NCBI GenBank assembly: GCA_900541355.1
Contig: UQJU01000035.1
Location: forward strand, 1 to 14,048
Source of the DNA: Candidatus Avelusimicrobium fimicolum
Lineage (GTDB): Bacteria > Elusimicrobiota > Elusimicrobia > Elusimicrobiales > Elusimicrobiaceae
Length of the DNA stretch: 14,048 nucleotides
Direction of reading: 5' to 3'
The stretch's first letter is position 1. The number at the start of each line of letters is the position of its first letter. This document shows positions 1 to 7,980 of this stretch, one piece after another. The notes beneath the pieces were generated by a model. It ran no database searches. It was not told where the DNA came from and saw only the letters and a list, made by a program, of their open reading frames with translations. The position numbers were made by a program, and so were the translations under genes.

Positions 1-3000
1 CGTATTGCCGCCGTTGGCGGAGTCATCGGAGCCGTTTTCTTCGGCTCCGATTTCGTCCCAATCAAACTTTAACTGATGGTCCCAGTCCAAACGGCCCAAC
101 GAGCCCGTGAGGACAATTTCCGGCACGCGTCCATAGACAATTTCGTCCAAGAAGATCTGCATACCGTCTTCGGGGTCCACAAAGTCCACACCGTTGGAGC
201 GCAAGAAGGTTTCCACACCGGCGCGAACGCCCATACCTACATTTTTGTAAGCACTCATAGCAATACTGATAGCGCGGTAGCCTTGGTTGGACAAGGACAA
301 GGCGGATTTAGCCAAGTAATCGTTGGCGCTGGCATAGTCGCTCTGCCCCAAGTTACCGTATTTACCGGCAATAGAGGAGGCAAAAGCGAAGAAACCGTCG
401 TCGCGTACAATATTGTTAGCCAAGAAAGTGGCAAAACTCGTGGCTTTTACGTCAAAGATGCGGTAATATTCAGCCGGGTCTTTATCGTAAATAAGTTTAG
501 AGCGTTCCAATCCAGCAAAGTGGATAAGCCCGTCCACACGGCCGTTTTTGGCTTTAATCTTGGTGCAAACTTCCTTCATCATAGAGGAGTTCATTACGTC
601 GCAGTGGTAGTATTCCACTTCACTGCCCAAGTTGCGCAATTTCTGCAAGTTGTTATAGAGCGTAATGGAATCTTTCACGCGGCCGAAAGCGCGTTCCAAC
701 ATTACAGGGGTAGCCTTTTTGGTCGGATCGGCTTTGAGGTCTTCCCAGATTTGTTTTTTGAGCGCGGCTAATTCGGCTTCGTTCATAGAAGCCCACAACG
801 GCGTTTTTTCTTGGATTTCAATGATATCCAATACAATAATTTTGCTGTGGTACTGGGCGGCAATCTTTTGGGAAAGCATCGCACCGATACCGCGACCGGA
901 ACCCGTGAAGATAATGGTTTTGCCGGCAAGGTCAAAATTCTTGACTCTCTTATCCAACCGGGTCGGCAAAGAAAGAATCGTGGAGCGCACGTTATCTCTC
1001 GTACCAATCATCAGGCGCATATCGCCGTGGAGCACTTCGTCCATCGTCCTTTGGGCCATTTCGTCCGGAGTGGCGGTGGGTTCAAAATCCATTAATTTGC
1101 TAATGGCGCCCGTGCGTTCGTACACGTCCTTGCGGTAGCAAGTAGTACCGCCCGTAAGCGCACCCACAATCGGGTTAAACTCCTCTTTCGTCGTATAACC
1201 GAAGTTGCCGTCAATCTTGGTGTTTACCGCAAAGAACGTATCGGCATCTTGGCGGTTTGCAAGGCCTTTTTCAAATACGCGCAGCGCAATAAACAACGGC
1301 ATAACGTATTTGGTCAGTTCCGCGTGCGGGCTGGCTTTTTTATCAAACTTCTTAATCGTCGCGCCCAACAAGTACACGATACCTTGGATATTCGAGTCCT
1401 CGGCTTCGTATGCTTTCAAAGCCGCTTCGGTTTCTTCGTACGATTCCCAATTTACAATAGTCGTGTTTTTGCTACGGGTTTTGAGCGTGGTAAATACGTG
1501 ATATTTTACGCCCAATTCTTTAAATTCTTCCGTATATGCCTTAATCAGTTGGGAATTGTCGGCAAACAGCAACACCGTGCGGTCTTTGGAAAGACGTCTG
1601 TTTTCGCGTTCCGTAAGCGGCGCATCGGCTACCGTAGTAACATAGCGCAATTTCTTTTCGTGGCAATGTTCGCCCTGATACCCCTCTCTTTCGGGGCGTT
1701 CCGCCAAGGAAAAATGCTTTTCAATCGGAGCCGTCGGATTGGTAATCAGCGCATCTTCCTGCGGTTTACCAATGTGTTCGGCTACGATATGCGCCGGTTT
1801 TTTAATAAGTTTCGGCGCGGGAGCCGCAGGGGCTTCCTCGGCAGGTTTAATTTCCTCTTTGGCCGGTTCCGCTACCACGGGCTTTTCTTCCGTCGTAAGC
1901 GGAAGTTCAACAGGCTGCTCGGCAACGGCAGGAGCGGCTTGTTCGGCAGTTTTGCCACCCGCATTGGACAAGGCAAAATTAATGCAATGGCGGATAGTCG
2001 GGTAATCCTTCAACTGGATACCTTCCTGCTGGGCAATGCCGTAATGTTCGCGCATTGCGGCAAAAAGTTCTGCCTGTTTGACCGTATCAATACCAAGGTC
2101 GGCTTCCATATCCAGGTCTAAATCAAGCATATCTTCCGGATAACCCGTCTTTTCGCCTACCATTTTCACGACTTCTTTGGTTACGCTGGCTTCGTCCAAC
2201 GCTACCGCCGGAGCGGGCGCGGCCGCAGGGGCTTGCACTGCCGGAGCAGGCTGCGCAACAGGAGCCGCGGCCTTGGTCTCGTGCGAGTGAATCGTGTTCA
2301 CTTTATCCACAAAAGCCTGAGAACCTTCCATTACCAAGGCGGGTTTTACACCGTGGCGATAGTTATCTTTAATACGCAAGGTGTTCTGCACAACTTCCAA
2401 CACCGGGGCTTCTTGCCCGGAAATGGCTTTCAACCAAGAAGCGTGTTTGGCTTCATCAGCGATACGGGGTTCCCCCTCTTGCCATACTTTTTCAAGCAAA
2501 GTCATACCAAGTTGAGAACCGAACCCGGCGGCTAAGCGCAAAGCATATTTAAAGTTGTAATGTCCGCCTTTGCTAAGCGTAATGCCTTCCAATTCGGGGT
2601 CGGCTTCTTTAAAGTTTGCAATCGGCGGCACGAGGCCCGTGTTCAGGCAGCGCACGGCGATAGCATCTTCCAACCCGGCACCCATAGAGTGCCCGGTGAA
2701 ACCTTTGGTATTGCTGACGATTACACTGCTGACGTCTTTACCAAAGGTGGATTTAAGTGCATACGCTTCGGCACTGGCGGAACCGCCGCGGGCGGGCGTA
2801 TAAGTTTCGTGAGAGATAAACACCAACTGCTTGGCAATATCGGAACGGTTCAAACCGTATTCCTTTTCTGCGTGGGTTACCAAGCGGTCCATCACTTGGG
2901 CAACGTGGCCTACGTCCAAGCGGGTTACGTGGAAACCGCTGTTGGCAATTTCGGTGGACAAGAGTTTAGCCAACGGTTTCATACCGCGTTTGGCGGTTTC

Positions 3001-6000
3001 AGCTTCGTCTTCCACAATCAGGGATACCGCACCCATACCCACAATCATACCGTTGCGGCGGCGGTCAAAAGGCAAGGCCGCTTTGGTAACGTCGGCTTCC
3101 GTCGTAGCGGCGCCGGAGGCCAAGAAGGCCGTCAAAATCCACTCGGACACATTATCATTGGTAATATCGTCTGCGCTGATGACGATTACGCGTTTGCAGC
3201 GGCCGAGTTTAATCCAGTCCTGCGCCACAGCAATCGCCTGGGCTGTGGAAGCGCAAGCCGCGCTCATAGCCGTCGCCGGGCCGCGGGCACGAATCCATTG
3301 GCAGAAGTGGCAATGGGCAATAATAATGGTCTTTAAAATAAATTCCGAGGTAAAGGCTTCGGGTTCAATTTCTTTGTCTTTGAAATTATCGCGGTACCAA
3401 GTCTCAATTTCGGCTTTGAGGGCCGGGTCGGAAATTTGGGCAATAAATTTGTCGCAGAACGCGCGGACTTCTTTGGCGGTTTTGTTGTTAAGCAAACCGG
3501 ACACGCGTTTGGAAAGGTCGCCCATCATACTGTTGGCCACCGGGAAAGCGGAGGTGAAAATTACGCCGGTTTCGTCAATCATTTCGGCCGGCAGACCCCA
3601 GCGGTCCGGCAAATAACCGCCCGTAGAAGTGGGTTTATAATACAGGACCAACGGAATACCCGCGTCCTTCAAGGCTAAGATACCTGCGGCAATAGCCAGT
3701 TGGAAACTGCGGTCCATAGAGCGGACCCATTTGGCGGGCAGACCGAATTCTTTTTCCAGGTCAAACGCGCCGCCCTTGGCCGCCAATTTAATGGCCTGCA
3801 TCGGAGAGGTCAAGCGTTCAAAACGGTGGTTACCGTCTTTGGATTTGATAACAAATTCAACGTGCTTATCAATTTGTTTCTGCTGAATTTCCGCAGAGAC
3901 GGGCTCAATCATATTGCGGCCGGAAAGAATTTCGTCCAGCACGCCTTCGCGGAAGATTTTATCCCAACTGCCGGGCCCGCCAGCGGCAATACCGCTAATC
4001 ACCACGGATTTTTTACCGTTGTCTGCGGCAGGCGCGGAAACTTTGCACGCGCAGGTTTTGGGTGTTTCGGCAGAGCCTTCGGTTTTTTCAACCGGGGTAG
4101 CGTTGCCGGTTACCCAGTTTACAAAAGCAGGGTTAAAGGTGTGGTTATCACCATACATATCAGTACCCGTCCAATCCAAATGAATACCGGAGGAAATTAA
4201 GTTAGCGAACAAGTCGTTAAATTCCACAATACCGCCCTTTTTGGGGTGGTTGGAGGCCAACACTTTAATATCTTTTTTGTCAGACAAAGTGTTAGAGGCC
4301 AAAGCGGACAACACGCGTTTCGGGCCGCACTCTACGAACAAGCGCACGCCGGAATCGTAGGTGGTTTGGAGTTGTTTAATCCATTCCACAGAGTGCGAAA
4401 TCTGCGTAACCATAAGGTCTTTGATTTTTTCCGGATCGCTCGGGTAAAATTCCGCCGTAACATTGGTAGTAATAGGCATCTTAGGGGCGTGGAACGTAAG
4501 CGTATCCAAGAATGCGCGGTATTGCGGCATAGCCGGGCGCACGATAGCAGAGTGGAACGCATGGGAAACCGGGATTTGCACCGCTTGAATACCCATATCG
4601 GTAAACATTTTAATTGCATCATCCACGGCTTTGCTTCCGCCCGCAATAACCGTCTGGGTCGGGCAGTTCTTGTTAGCCACCGCCACATAACCGTTAATGC
4701 GTACAAGTTCGGGTTCTACGCGTTCCACAGGAGCCGCGACAGAAGCCATTTTGCCGTTGTCTTCTACCTTAATTTCGGACATTACTTTACCGCGCGTGCA
4801 AACAGCCTTCAAGCCGTTTTCAAAATCAAAAATACCGGCGGCTACGGCAGCGGCATATTCACCCAAACTGTGGCCCATTACCACATCCGGCTTGATGCCG
4901 AACGAGGACAAAAGACGCATCATCGCGATATCGGCCGTAAGTACAGCAGGCTGGGTCATTTCGGTCTTTTTGATAGCGGCTTCACGCAAGGCAATTTGCT
5001 CCTTGGTTTCGCCGGGTTTGCTCCACAAAGTATCCGTCAGATTTTGGCCGATAATGCCCATCAGCAGACGGTCGGCTTCGTCAAAGGTATCCTGCACAAT
5101 TTTATACTTGGCAGCCAGGTCCTTCATCATATCCACATACTGGGAACCTTGTCCGGGGAACATAAAGCAGACTTTCGGTTTGATTTCAGTCGGGGTAAAA
5201 GGATAAATACCTTTCATACGCAGGTACAGAGATTCTTTTTCCCATACGTCTTGGGTAGAAGCGGTCTTCTTGAAAAATTCAATTTTTTCTTTTAATTTAT
5301 CCGGATTTTCAACATTAATCGTTACCGCAAATTTGCCGGGTTTAGCCATATGGTTTTTATAGGAAATGCTCGGCAAATAGGTCGGGTCGTATTGGATAGC
5401 CACAACGGCTTTATCCAACACATTGAAAAGTTCCTGTTTGGTAGCGGCGGAGAAAGTCAAAACGTCGCTTTGGATTTTTTCACCGGGAACGTGAAGGGTG
5501 TAACTGCTGCTCATGGTAGATTTCTCCTGTGCGGGGGTTGAAACGGTGTGATGAGTGGCTTCTTCGGTCTGTTTCAAAAGGCCGTCGTTCATTTCTTCCA
5601 TAGCCACGTGAAAGTTCGTACCGCCGAAACCAAACGCGGAAACGTTGGCGCGGCGCACTTTATTAGTGCTCCAATCTTCCGTATGCGTAATCACGCGGAA
5701 GGGGCAGGTGGCCCAATCCACAATCGGGTTGGGGGTTTTGAAATTGACAGACGGCGGCAACACCTTATTATATAAGGCAAGCGCCGTTTTGATTAAGGAA
5801 GCGATACCGGCCGCCGCTTTGGCGTGGCCGATTTGGCTCTTTACACTTCCAAGCCCAATGGTGCCCGGTTTGGCATACGGGGCAAACAGTTCGGTCAACG
5901 CGCCAAGTTCGGTAGCATCACCCACGCGGGTACCCGTACCGTGCGCTTCAAGCAGGCCAACTTCACCGGGAGTATAGTCCAACTGTTCAAACGCTTTTTC

Positions 6001-6990
6001 CACAGCCAATTTTTGGCCCTTGGGGTTCGGAGCGGTGATACCCTTGCCTTTACCGTCGGAAGAAGCCCCTACGGCGCGGATAACGGCATACACGCGGTCG
6101 CCATCTTTTACGGCGTCGGACAAGCGCTTCAAAATAACCATACCGGCACCTTCGGCCATTACAAAGCCGTTGGCGCGGGCATCAAAGGGATAGGAGCCGT
6201 CCTCGGACAAAGCACCGATTTTGCAGAACTTAATATAGGCAGAGGGCGACATCATTTGGTCCACCCCGCCGGCTATGGCCATATCAAAGTTCCCCATACG
6301 GAGGCCGTTTACGGCTTGGTCAATAGCCGCCAAAGAGGTGGCGCAAGCAGCATCCACCGCAAAGTTGGTGCCGTGTAAATCAAACACATTGGCTACGCGG
6401 CCCGGAATAACGTTGGCCAGTTCACCCGGCATAGAATCTTCGTTAATCGGGGAAAATTTTTCGCGCACACCCGCATCCATTTCGTCCAGCATCTTCTGGG
6501 CGTCGGCGGGAGCCAGCGACTTGAAAGAGGAGGTATTTTTGAGAATTTCGTACAAGAACGGACGGTTCAAGCGGGTGTTGGACATTTCGTTCTTCATACC
6601 GCCCATAGAGTTACCAATAATTACCGCCGTGCGGTTATGGTCATAGGCTTTTTTATCGTATCCGGCATCTTCCAAAGCCATACGGGTAGTTTCAATGGCC
6701 AGGTGTTGCACCGTGTCCATTTGCTTGGCAATTTGCGGAGGAATACGGTATTTTAAGGAATTAAATTTGAAACTTTGCGGAATAAAACCGCCGATTTTGG
6801 AGTACAGTTTATCTTCTGCTTTATGGTCAGGACTATAAAAGAGATGATAGTCCCAGTACGACGCGGGAATTTCGGTAATGCAGTATTTGCCTTCTTTAAT
6901 ATTTGTCCAGAATTCGTCTTTATTCAACGCTCCAGGCATAATCGCCCCAATACCAACAACGGCGATAGGTTCAAGGTTTTTATTTTTCAT
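1..6990 (-). CDS. Multidomain polyketide/secondary-lipid synthase, KS-AT-KS-ACP-KR (3' end outside window)
   Basis: The frame opens at ATG 6988-6990, preceded by AGGAG five bases upstream, and reads 2330 codons to base 1 without a stop. Domains seen in order: KS1 (about residues 5-455) with active-site DAACATS (Cys216), EAHGTGT (His350) and GHAKAAAG (His389); AT (about 605-900) with FPGQGSQ (611-617), GHSLGEY (Ser708) and SHAFHS (810-813), the HAFH signature of malonyl-CoA-specific ATs; KS2 (about 998-1500) with SAACAST (Cys1246), SHETYTP (His1394) and GHSMGAG (His1434); one carrier-like domain (about 1595-1670) with DLGIDTVKQ, Thr1636 at the usual Ser position; and KR (about 1750-2290) with TGSGRGIG (2029-2036) and catalytic Lys2182, Ser2206, Tyr2219 and Asn2223. 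Ala/Pro/Glu-rich linkers flank the carrier. Family knowledge: KS and AT load and condense malonyl units, and KR reduces the beta-keto group. KS1, AT and KR look most like PfaA/HglE-type synthases that make unusual long-chain lipids. Inference: a cytosolic iterative synthase. Its product cannot be read here, because any dehydratase, enoylreductase or release domains would lie beyond base 1. Confidence 0.93.
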   Translation of the reverse strand, partial: MKNKNLEPIAVVGIGAIMPGALNKDEFWTNIKEGKYCITEIPASYWDYHLFYSPDHKAEDKLYSKIGGFIPQSFKFNSLKYRIPPQIAKQMDTVQHLAIETTRMALEDAGYDKKAYDHNRTAVIIGNSMGGMKNEMSNTRLNRPFLYEILKNTSSFKSLAPADAQKMLDEMDAGVREKFSPINEDSMPGELANVIPGRVANVFDLHGTNFAVDAACATSLAAIDQAVNGLRMGNFDMAIAGGVDQMMSPSAYIKFCKIGALSEDGSYPFDARANGFVMAEGAGMVILKRLSDAVKDGDRVYAVIRAVGASSDGKGKGITAPNPKGQKLAVEKAFEQLDYTPGEVGLLEAHGTGTRVGDATELGALTELFAPYAKPGTIGLGSVKSQIGHAKAAAGIASLIKTALALYNKVLPPSVNFKTPNPIVDWATCPFRVITHTEDWSTNKVRRANVSAFGFGGTNFHVAMEEMNDGLLKQTEEATHHTVSTPAQEKSTMSSSYTLHVPGEKIQSDVLTFSAATKQELFNVLDKAVVAIQYDPTYLPSISYKNHMAKPGKFAVTINVENPDKLKEKIEFFKKTASTQDVWEKESLYLRMKGIYPFTPTEIKPKVCFMFPGQGSQYVDMMKDLAAKYKIVQDTFDEADRLLMGIIGQNLTDTLWSKPGETKEQIALREAAIKKTEMTQPAVLTADIAMMRLLSSFGIKPDVVMGHSLGEYAAAVAAGIFDFENGLKAVCTRGKVMSEIKVEDNGKMASVAAPVERVEPELVRINGYVAVANKNCPTQTVIAGGSKAVDDAIKMFTDMGIQAVQIPVSHAFHSAIVRPAMPQYRAFLDTLTFHAPKMPITTNVTAEFYPSDPEKIKDLMVTQISHSVEWIKQLQTTYDSGVRLFVECGPKRVLSALASNTLSDKKDIKVLASNHPKKGGIVEFNDLFANLISSGIHLDWTGTDMYGDNHTFNPAFVNWVTGNATPVEKTEGSAETPKTCACKVSAPAADNGKKSVVISGIAAGGPGSWDKIFREGVLDEILSGRNMIEPVSAEIQQKQIDKHVEFVIKSKDGNHRFERLTSPMQAIKLAAKGGAFDLEKEFGLPAKWVRSMDRSFQLAIAAGILALKDAGIPLVLYYKPTSTGGYLPDRWGLPAEMIDETGVIFTSAFPVANSMMGDLSKRVSGLLNNKTAKEVRAFCDKFIAQISDPALKAEIETWYRDNFKDKEIEPEAFTSEFILKTIIIAHCHFCQWIRARGPATAMSAACASTAQAIAVAQDWIKLGRCKRVIVISADDITNDNVSEWILTAFLASGAATTEADVTKAALPFDRRRNGMIVGMGAVSLIVEDEAETAKRGMKPLAKLLSTEIANSGFHVTRLDVGHVAQVMDRLVTHAEKEYGLNRSDIAKQLVFISHETYTPARGGSASAEAYALKSTFGKDVSSVIVSNTKGFTGHSMGAGLEDAIAVRCLNTGLVPPIANFKEADPELEGITLSKGGHYNFKYALRLAAGFGSQLGMTLLEKVWQEGEPRIADEAKHASWLKAISGQEAPVLEVVQNTLRIKDNYRHGVKPALVMEGSQAFVDKVNTIHSHETKAAAPVAQPAPAVQAPAAAPAPAVALDEASVTKEVVKMVGEKTGYPEDMLDLDLDMEADLGIDTVKQAELFAAMREHYGIAQQEGIQLKDYPTIRHCINFALSNAGGKTAEQAAPAVAEQPVELPLTTEEKPVVAEPAKEEIKPAEEAPAAPAPKLIKKPAHIVAEHIGKPQEDALITNPTAPIEKHFSLAERPEREGYQGEHCHEKKLRYVTTVADAPLTERENRRLSKDRTVLLFADNSQLIKAYTEEFKELGVKYHVFTTLKTRSKNTTIVNWESYEETEAALKAYEAEDSNIQGIVYLLGATIKKFDKKASPHAELTKYVMPLFIALRVFEKGLANRQDADTFFAVNTKIDGNFGYTTKEEFNPIVGALTGGTTCYRKDVYERTGAISKLMDFEPTATPDEMAQRTMDEVLHGDMRLMIGTRDNVRSTILSLPTRLDKRVKNFDLAGKTIIFTGSGRGIGAMLSQKIAAQYHSKIIVLDIIEIQEKTPLWASMNEAELAALKKQIWEDLKADPTKKATPVMLERAFGRVKDSITLYNNLQKLRNLGSEVEYYHCDVMNSSMMKEVCTKIKAKNGRVDGLIHFAGLERSKLIYDKDPAEYYRIFDVKATSFATFLANNIVRDDGFFAFASSIAGKYGNLGQSDYASANDYLAKSALSLSNQGYRAISIAMSAYKNVGMGVRAGVETFLRSNGVDFVDPEDGMQIFLDEIVYGRVPEIVLTGSLGRLDWDHQLKFDWDEIGAEENGSDDSANGGNT

Positions 6991-7000
6991 TTGTTCTCCT
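6991..7000 (-). promoter_or_regulatory. Shine-Dalgarno of the synthase gene
   Basis: Read on the minus strand this is AGGAGAACAA directly before the ATG at 6990. The strong AGGAG with five-base spacing fixes the start of the synthase. The encoded N-terminus (MKNKNLEPIAVVGIG) begins just before the conserved KS opening strand, as expected for a first-module KS. Confidence 0.85.
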
Positions 7001-7040
7001 AACGTAAAATCCTCTTTCCTTGGCATACGTATATAGATAT

Positions 7041-7069
7041 ATTTTAGGAAATTTAGAAAGGCAAAACAA
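7041..7069 (-). promoter_or_regulatory. Putative promoter of the synthase gene
   Basis: On the minus strand, TTGTTT (7064-7069) is followed after exactly 17 bases by TAAAAT (7041-7046). The -10 differs from consensus at one position; the -35 keeps only TTG. It would give a leader of about 40 nt before the strong Shine-Dalgarno. This is a consensus match by eye. The AT-rich surroundings offer weaker alternatives, including a TTGTCA that overlaps the inverted repeat at 7100-7124. Confidence 0.45.
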
Positions 7070-7099
7070 ATTTTAAACGGTATTTTTGAGCAAGAGTAT

Positions 7100-7124
7100 T
7101 GACAAAATCTAATCCGTTTTGTCA
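7100..7124. promoter_or_regulatory. Perfect inverted repeat, candidate operator
   Basis: TGACAAAA (7100-7107) and TTTTGTCA (7117-7124) are perfect 8-bp inverted arms around a 9-base spacer. The site lies about 30 bp upstream of the putative -35 of the synthase gene. It is not followed by a T run, so it is not a simple terminator. The geometry fits a dimeric transcription factor. No regulator is encoded nearby, so its identity is unknown. Confidence 0.4.
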
Positions 7125-7261
7125 GAATTCTCTTCTCTTGGGGGCGGTTTGCAGCGGTTTACCGTCATAGACCGGTTTTTTGGATAAAAGAGCAATATCG
7201 CAAAATCGGGCATAAATTTGCTTTTTTTAGAAACGTCTGGGAAAAATTTTGGGCTTAAAAT

Positions 7262-7296
7262 TTTAAAACCGCCGCAGAACTTGCGGCGGTTTTAAA
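7262..7296 (-). terminator. Rho-independent terminator after the coiled-coil gene
   Basis: A 14-bp perfect stem (7262-7275 with 7283-7296) with a 7-base loop contains the GC core CCGCCGC/GCGGCGG. On the minus strand it is followed by TTTT and further AT-rich sequence. It lies 23 bases past the stop of the coiled-coil gene (7319) and separates that unit from the synthase promoter region. Confidence 0.85.
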
Positions 7297-7318
7297 CCAG
7301 AGCAAAGCAAATTTGAAA

Positions 7319-7756
7319 CTATTTTTGCGTTTTTTCTTCCGCCACTTTCATATTTTCCAAATCTTCAATCAGGCTTAACAAAGTGGGTTGGAGTTTGTTT
7401 ACATATTCTTGTTCAAAAGTGCTCATACGCTGTTCCATACGGGCCATTTGTTTAGCCAAATCGCCGGCGGATTTATCTTGCGCCATTTTGAGTTCTTCCA
7501 AACGGTAATGCAAATTTTTCACTTTTTCCTTTACATCAGCCAGGTCCAACGAAGAAGAGCCCTGCAACGATTGCAAAAGCGAAGCACGCGGCTTAAAGGA
7601 AGGCGGTTGGGCCACGGTTACCACGGTTAAATCTTCCACAGCCGGCTCAAAGTCCGTTTCGTGCGCCAAAGCCGCGCGGTACTTGGCCGTAAAAACGAAC
7701 AACAAAATAAAACAAACGGTAAAACCGATAAGTTGTAAAATGACGGTAGTTTCCAT
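7319..7756 (-). CDS. Membrane-anchored coiled-coil protein, unknown function
   Basis: 145 residues. An N-terminal hydrophobic helix (about residues 6-24, QLIGFTVCFILLFVF) is followed by a short acidic/Pro stretch and then a long heptad-like helical region (about 73-140) rich in Lys, Glu, Leu and Met. This suggests a single-pass inner-membrane protein with a coiled-coil domain. I recognise no family motif, and the function is unknown. The start has no Shine-Dalgarno; a TGGTATTAT extended -10 ends seven bases before the ATG, so translation may begin on a leaderless transcript. It lies 41 bp downstream of the 57-residue membrane protein and could also be read through from the kinase unit. Confidence 0.8.
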   Translation of the reverse strand: METTVILQLIGFTVCFILLFVFTAKYRAALAHETDFEPAVEDLTVVTVAQPPSFKPRASLLQSLQGSSSLDLADVKEKVKNLHYRLEELKMAQDKSAGDLAKQMARMEQRMSTFEQEYVNKLQPTLLSLIEDLENMKVAEEKTQK

Positions 7757-7763
7757 AGTTTTT

Positions 7764-7772
7764 ATAATACCA
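7764..7772 (-). promoter_or_regulatory. Extended -10 promoter of the coiled-coil gene
   Basis: On the minus strand this reads TGG then TATTAT, an extended -10 element. It ends seven bases before the ATG at 7756. No convincing -35 is seen. The predicted transcript starts at or within a base or two of the ATG. Confidence 0.45.
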
Positions 7773-7797
7773 TATTTTTAAGAGTCTGATATGCCCG

Positions 7798-7971
7798 TTA
7801 TTTGGAACGCACAATCACAAAACTGGCAAAAAATGCCCCCAGCGCAAACACCCCATATATAAGGTAACGCCAAAAAGCATTATCCGGCACTGGGCACAGC
7901 CAGTAAAACAACCCGCACAGCACCAAAAAAGAAACGATCCCAAAAGTATTAAATTTAAAAGTTAAGTGCAT
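7798..7971 (-). CDS. Small two-helix membrane protein (57 aa), unknown function
   Basis: This short reading frame begins at ATG 7969-7971 and ends with TAA at 7798-7800. It has two hydrophobic segments (about residues 9-27 and 34-53) separated by a short WLCPVPDNAFWR loop, and ends in RSK. The frame is supported by a strong AGGAG seven bases upstream of the ATG. That AGGAG overlaps the TAG stop of the aspartokinase gene, so the two are probably translationally coupled. I recognise no family. It could be a small membrane accessory protein. The coding call rests on the ribosome binding site, the hydrophobic pattern and its fit in an otherwise empty gap. Confidence 0.7.
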   Translation of the reverse strand: MHLTFKFNTFGIVSFLVLCGLFYWLCPVPDNAFWRYLIYGVFALGAFFASFVIVRSK

Positions 7972-7980
7972 TTGTTGCTC

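Noticed and set aside
4332..4706. 124-codon minus-strand frame inside the AT region
   Set aside because: It is out of frame within the synthase gene, whose own frame carries the conserved AT residues (HAFH) here. It has no ribosome binding site or recognisable product.
5281..5640. Possible extra domain between KS1 and AT of the synthase
   Set aside because: Residues about 455-605 show no catalytic motif. They fit the usual KS-AT linker and the preceding low-complexity stretch.
76..6646. Many plus-strand open frames of 60-349 codons across the left half
   Set aside because: They lie opposite the synthase gene, many in exact codon register with it. Their translations are low-complexity (Phe/Arg/His/Gly-rich) with no recognisable motif, whereas the minus-strand frame gives continuous KS, AT, ACP and KR motifs.
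7131..7200. Repeated GCGGTTT / ACCG words suggesting a second operator or terminator
   Set aside because: The pairings found are short and interrupted (ACCGGT, CGGTTTACCG), with no consistent stem and T run. Too weak to annotate.
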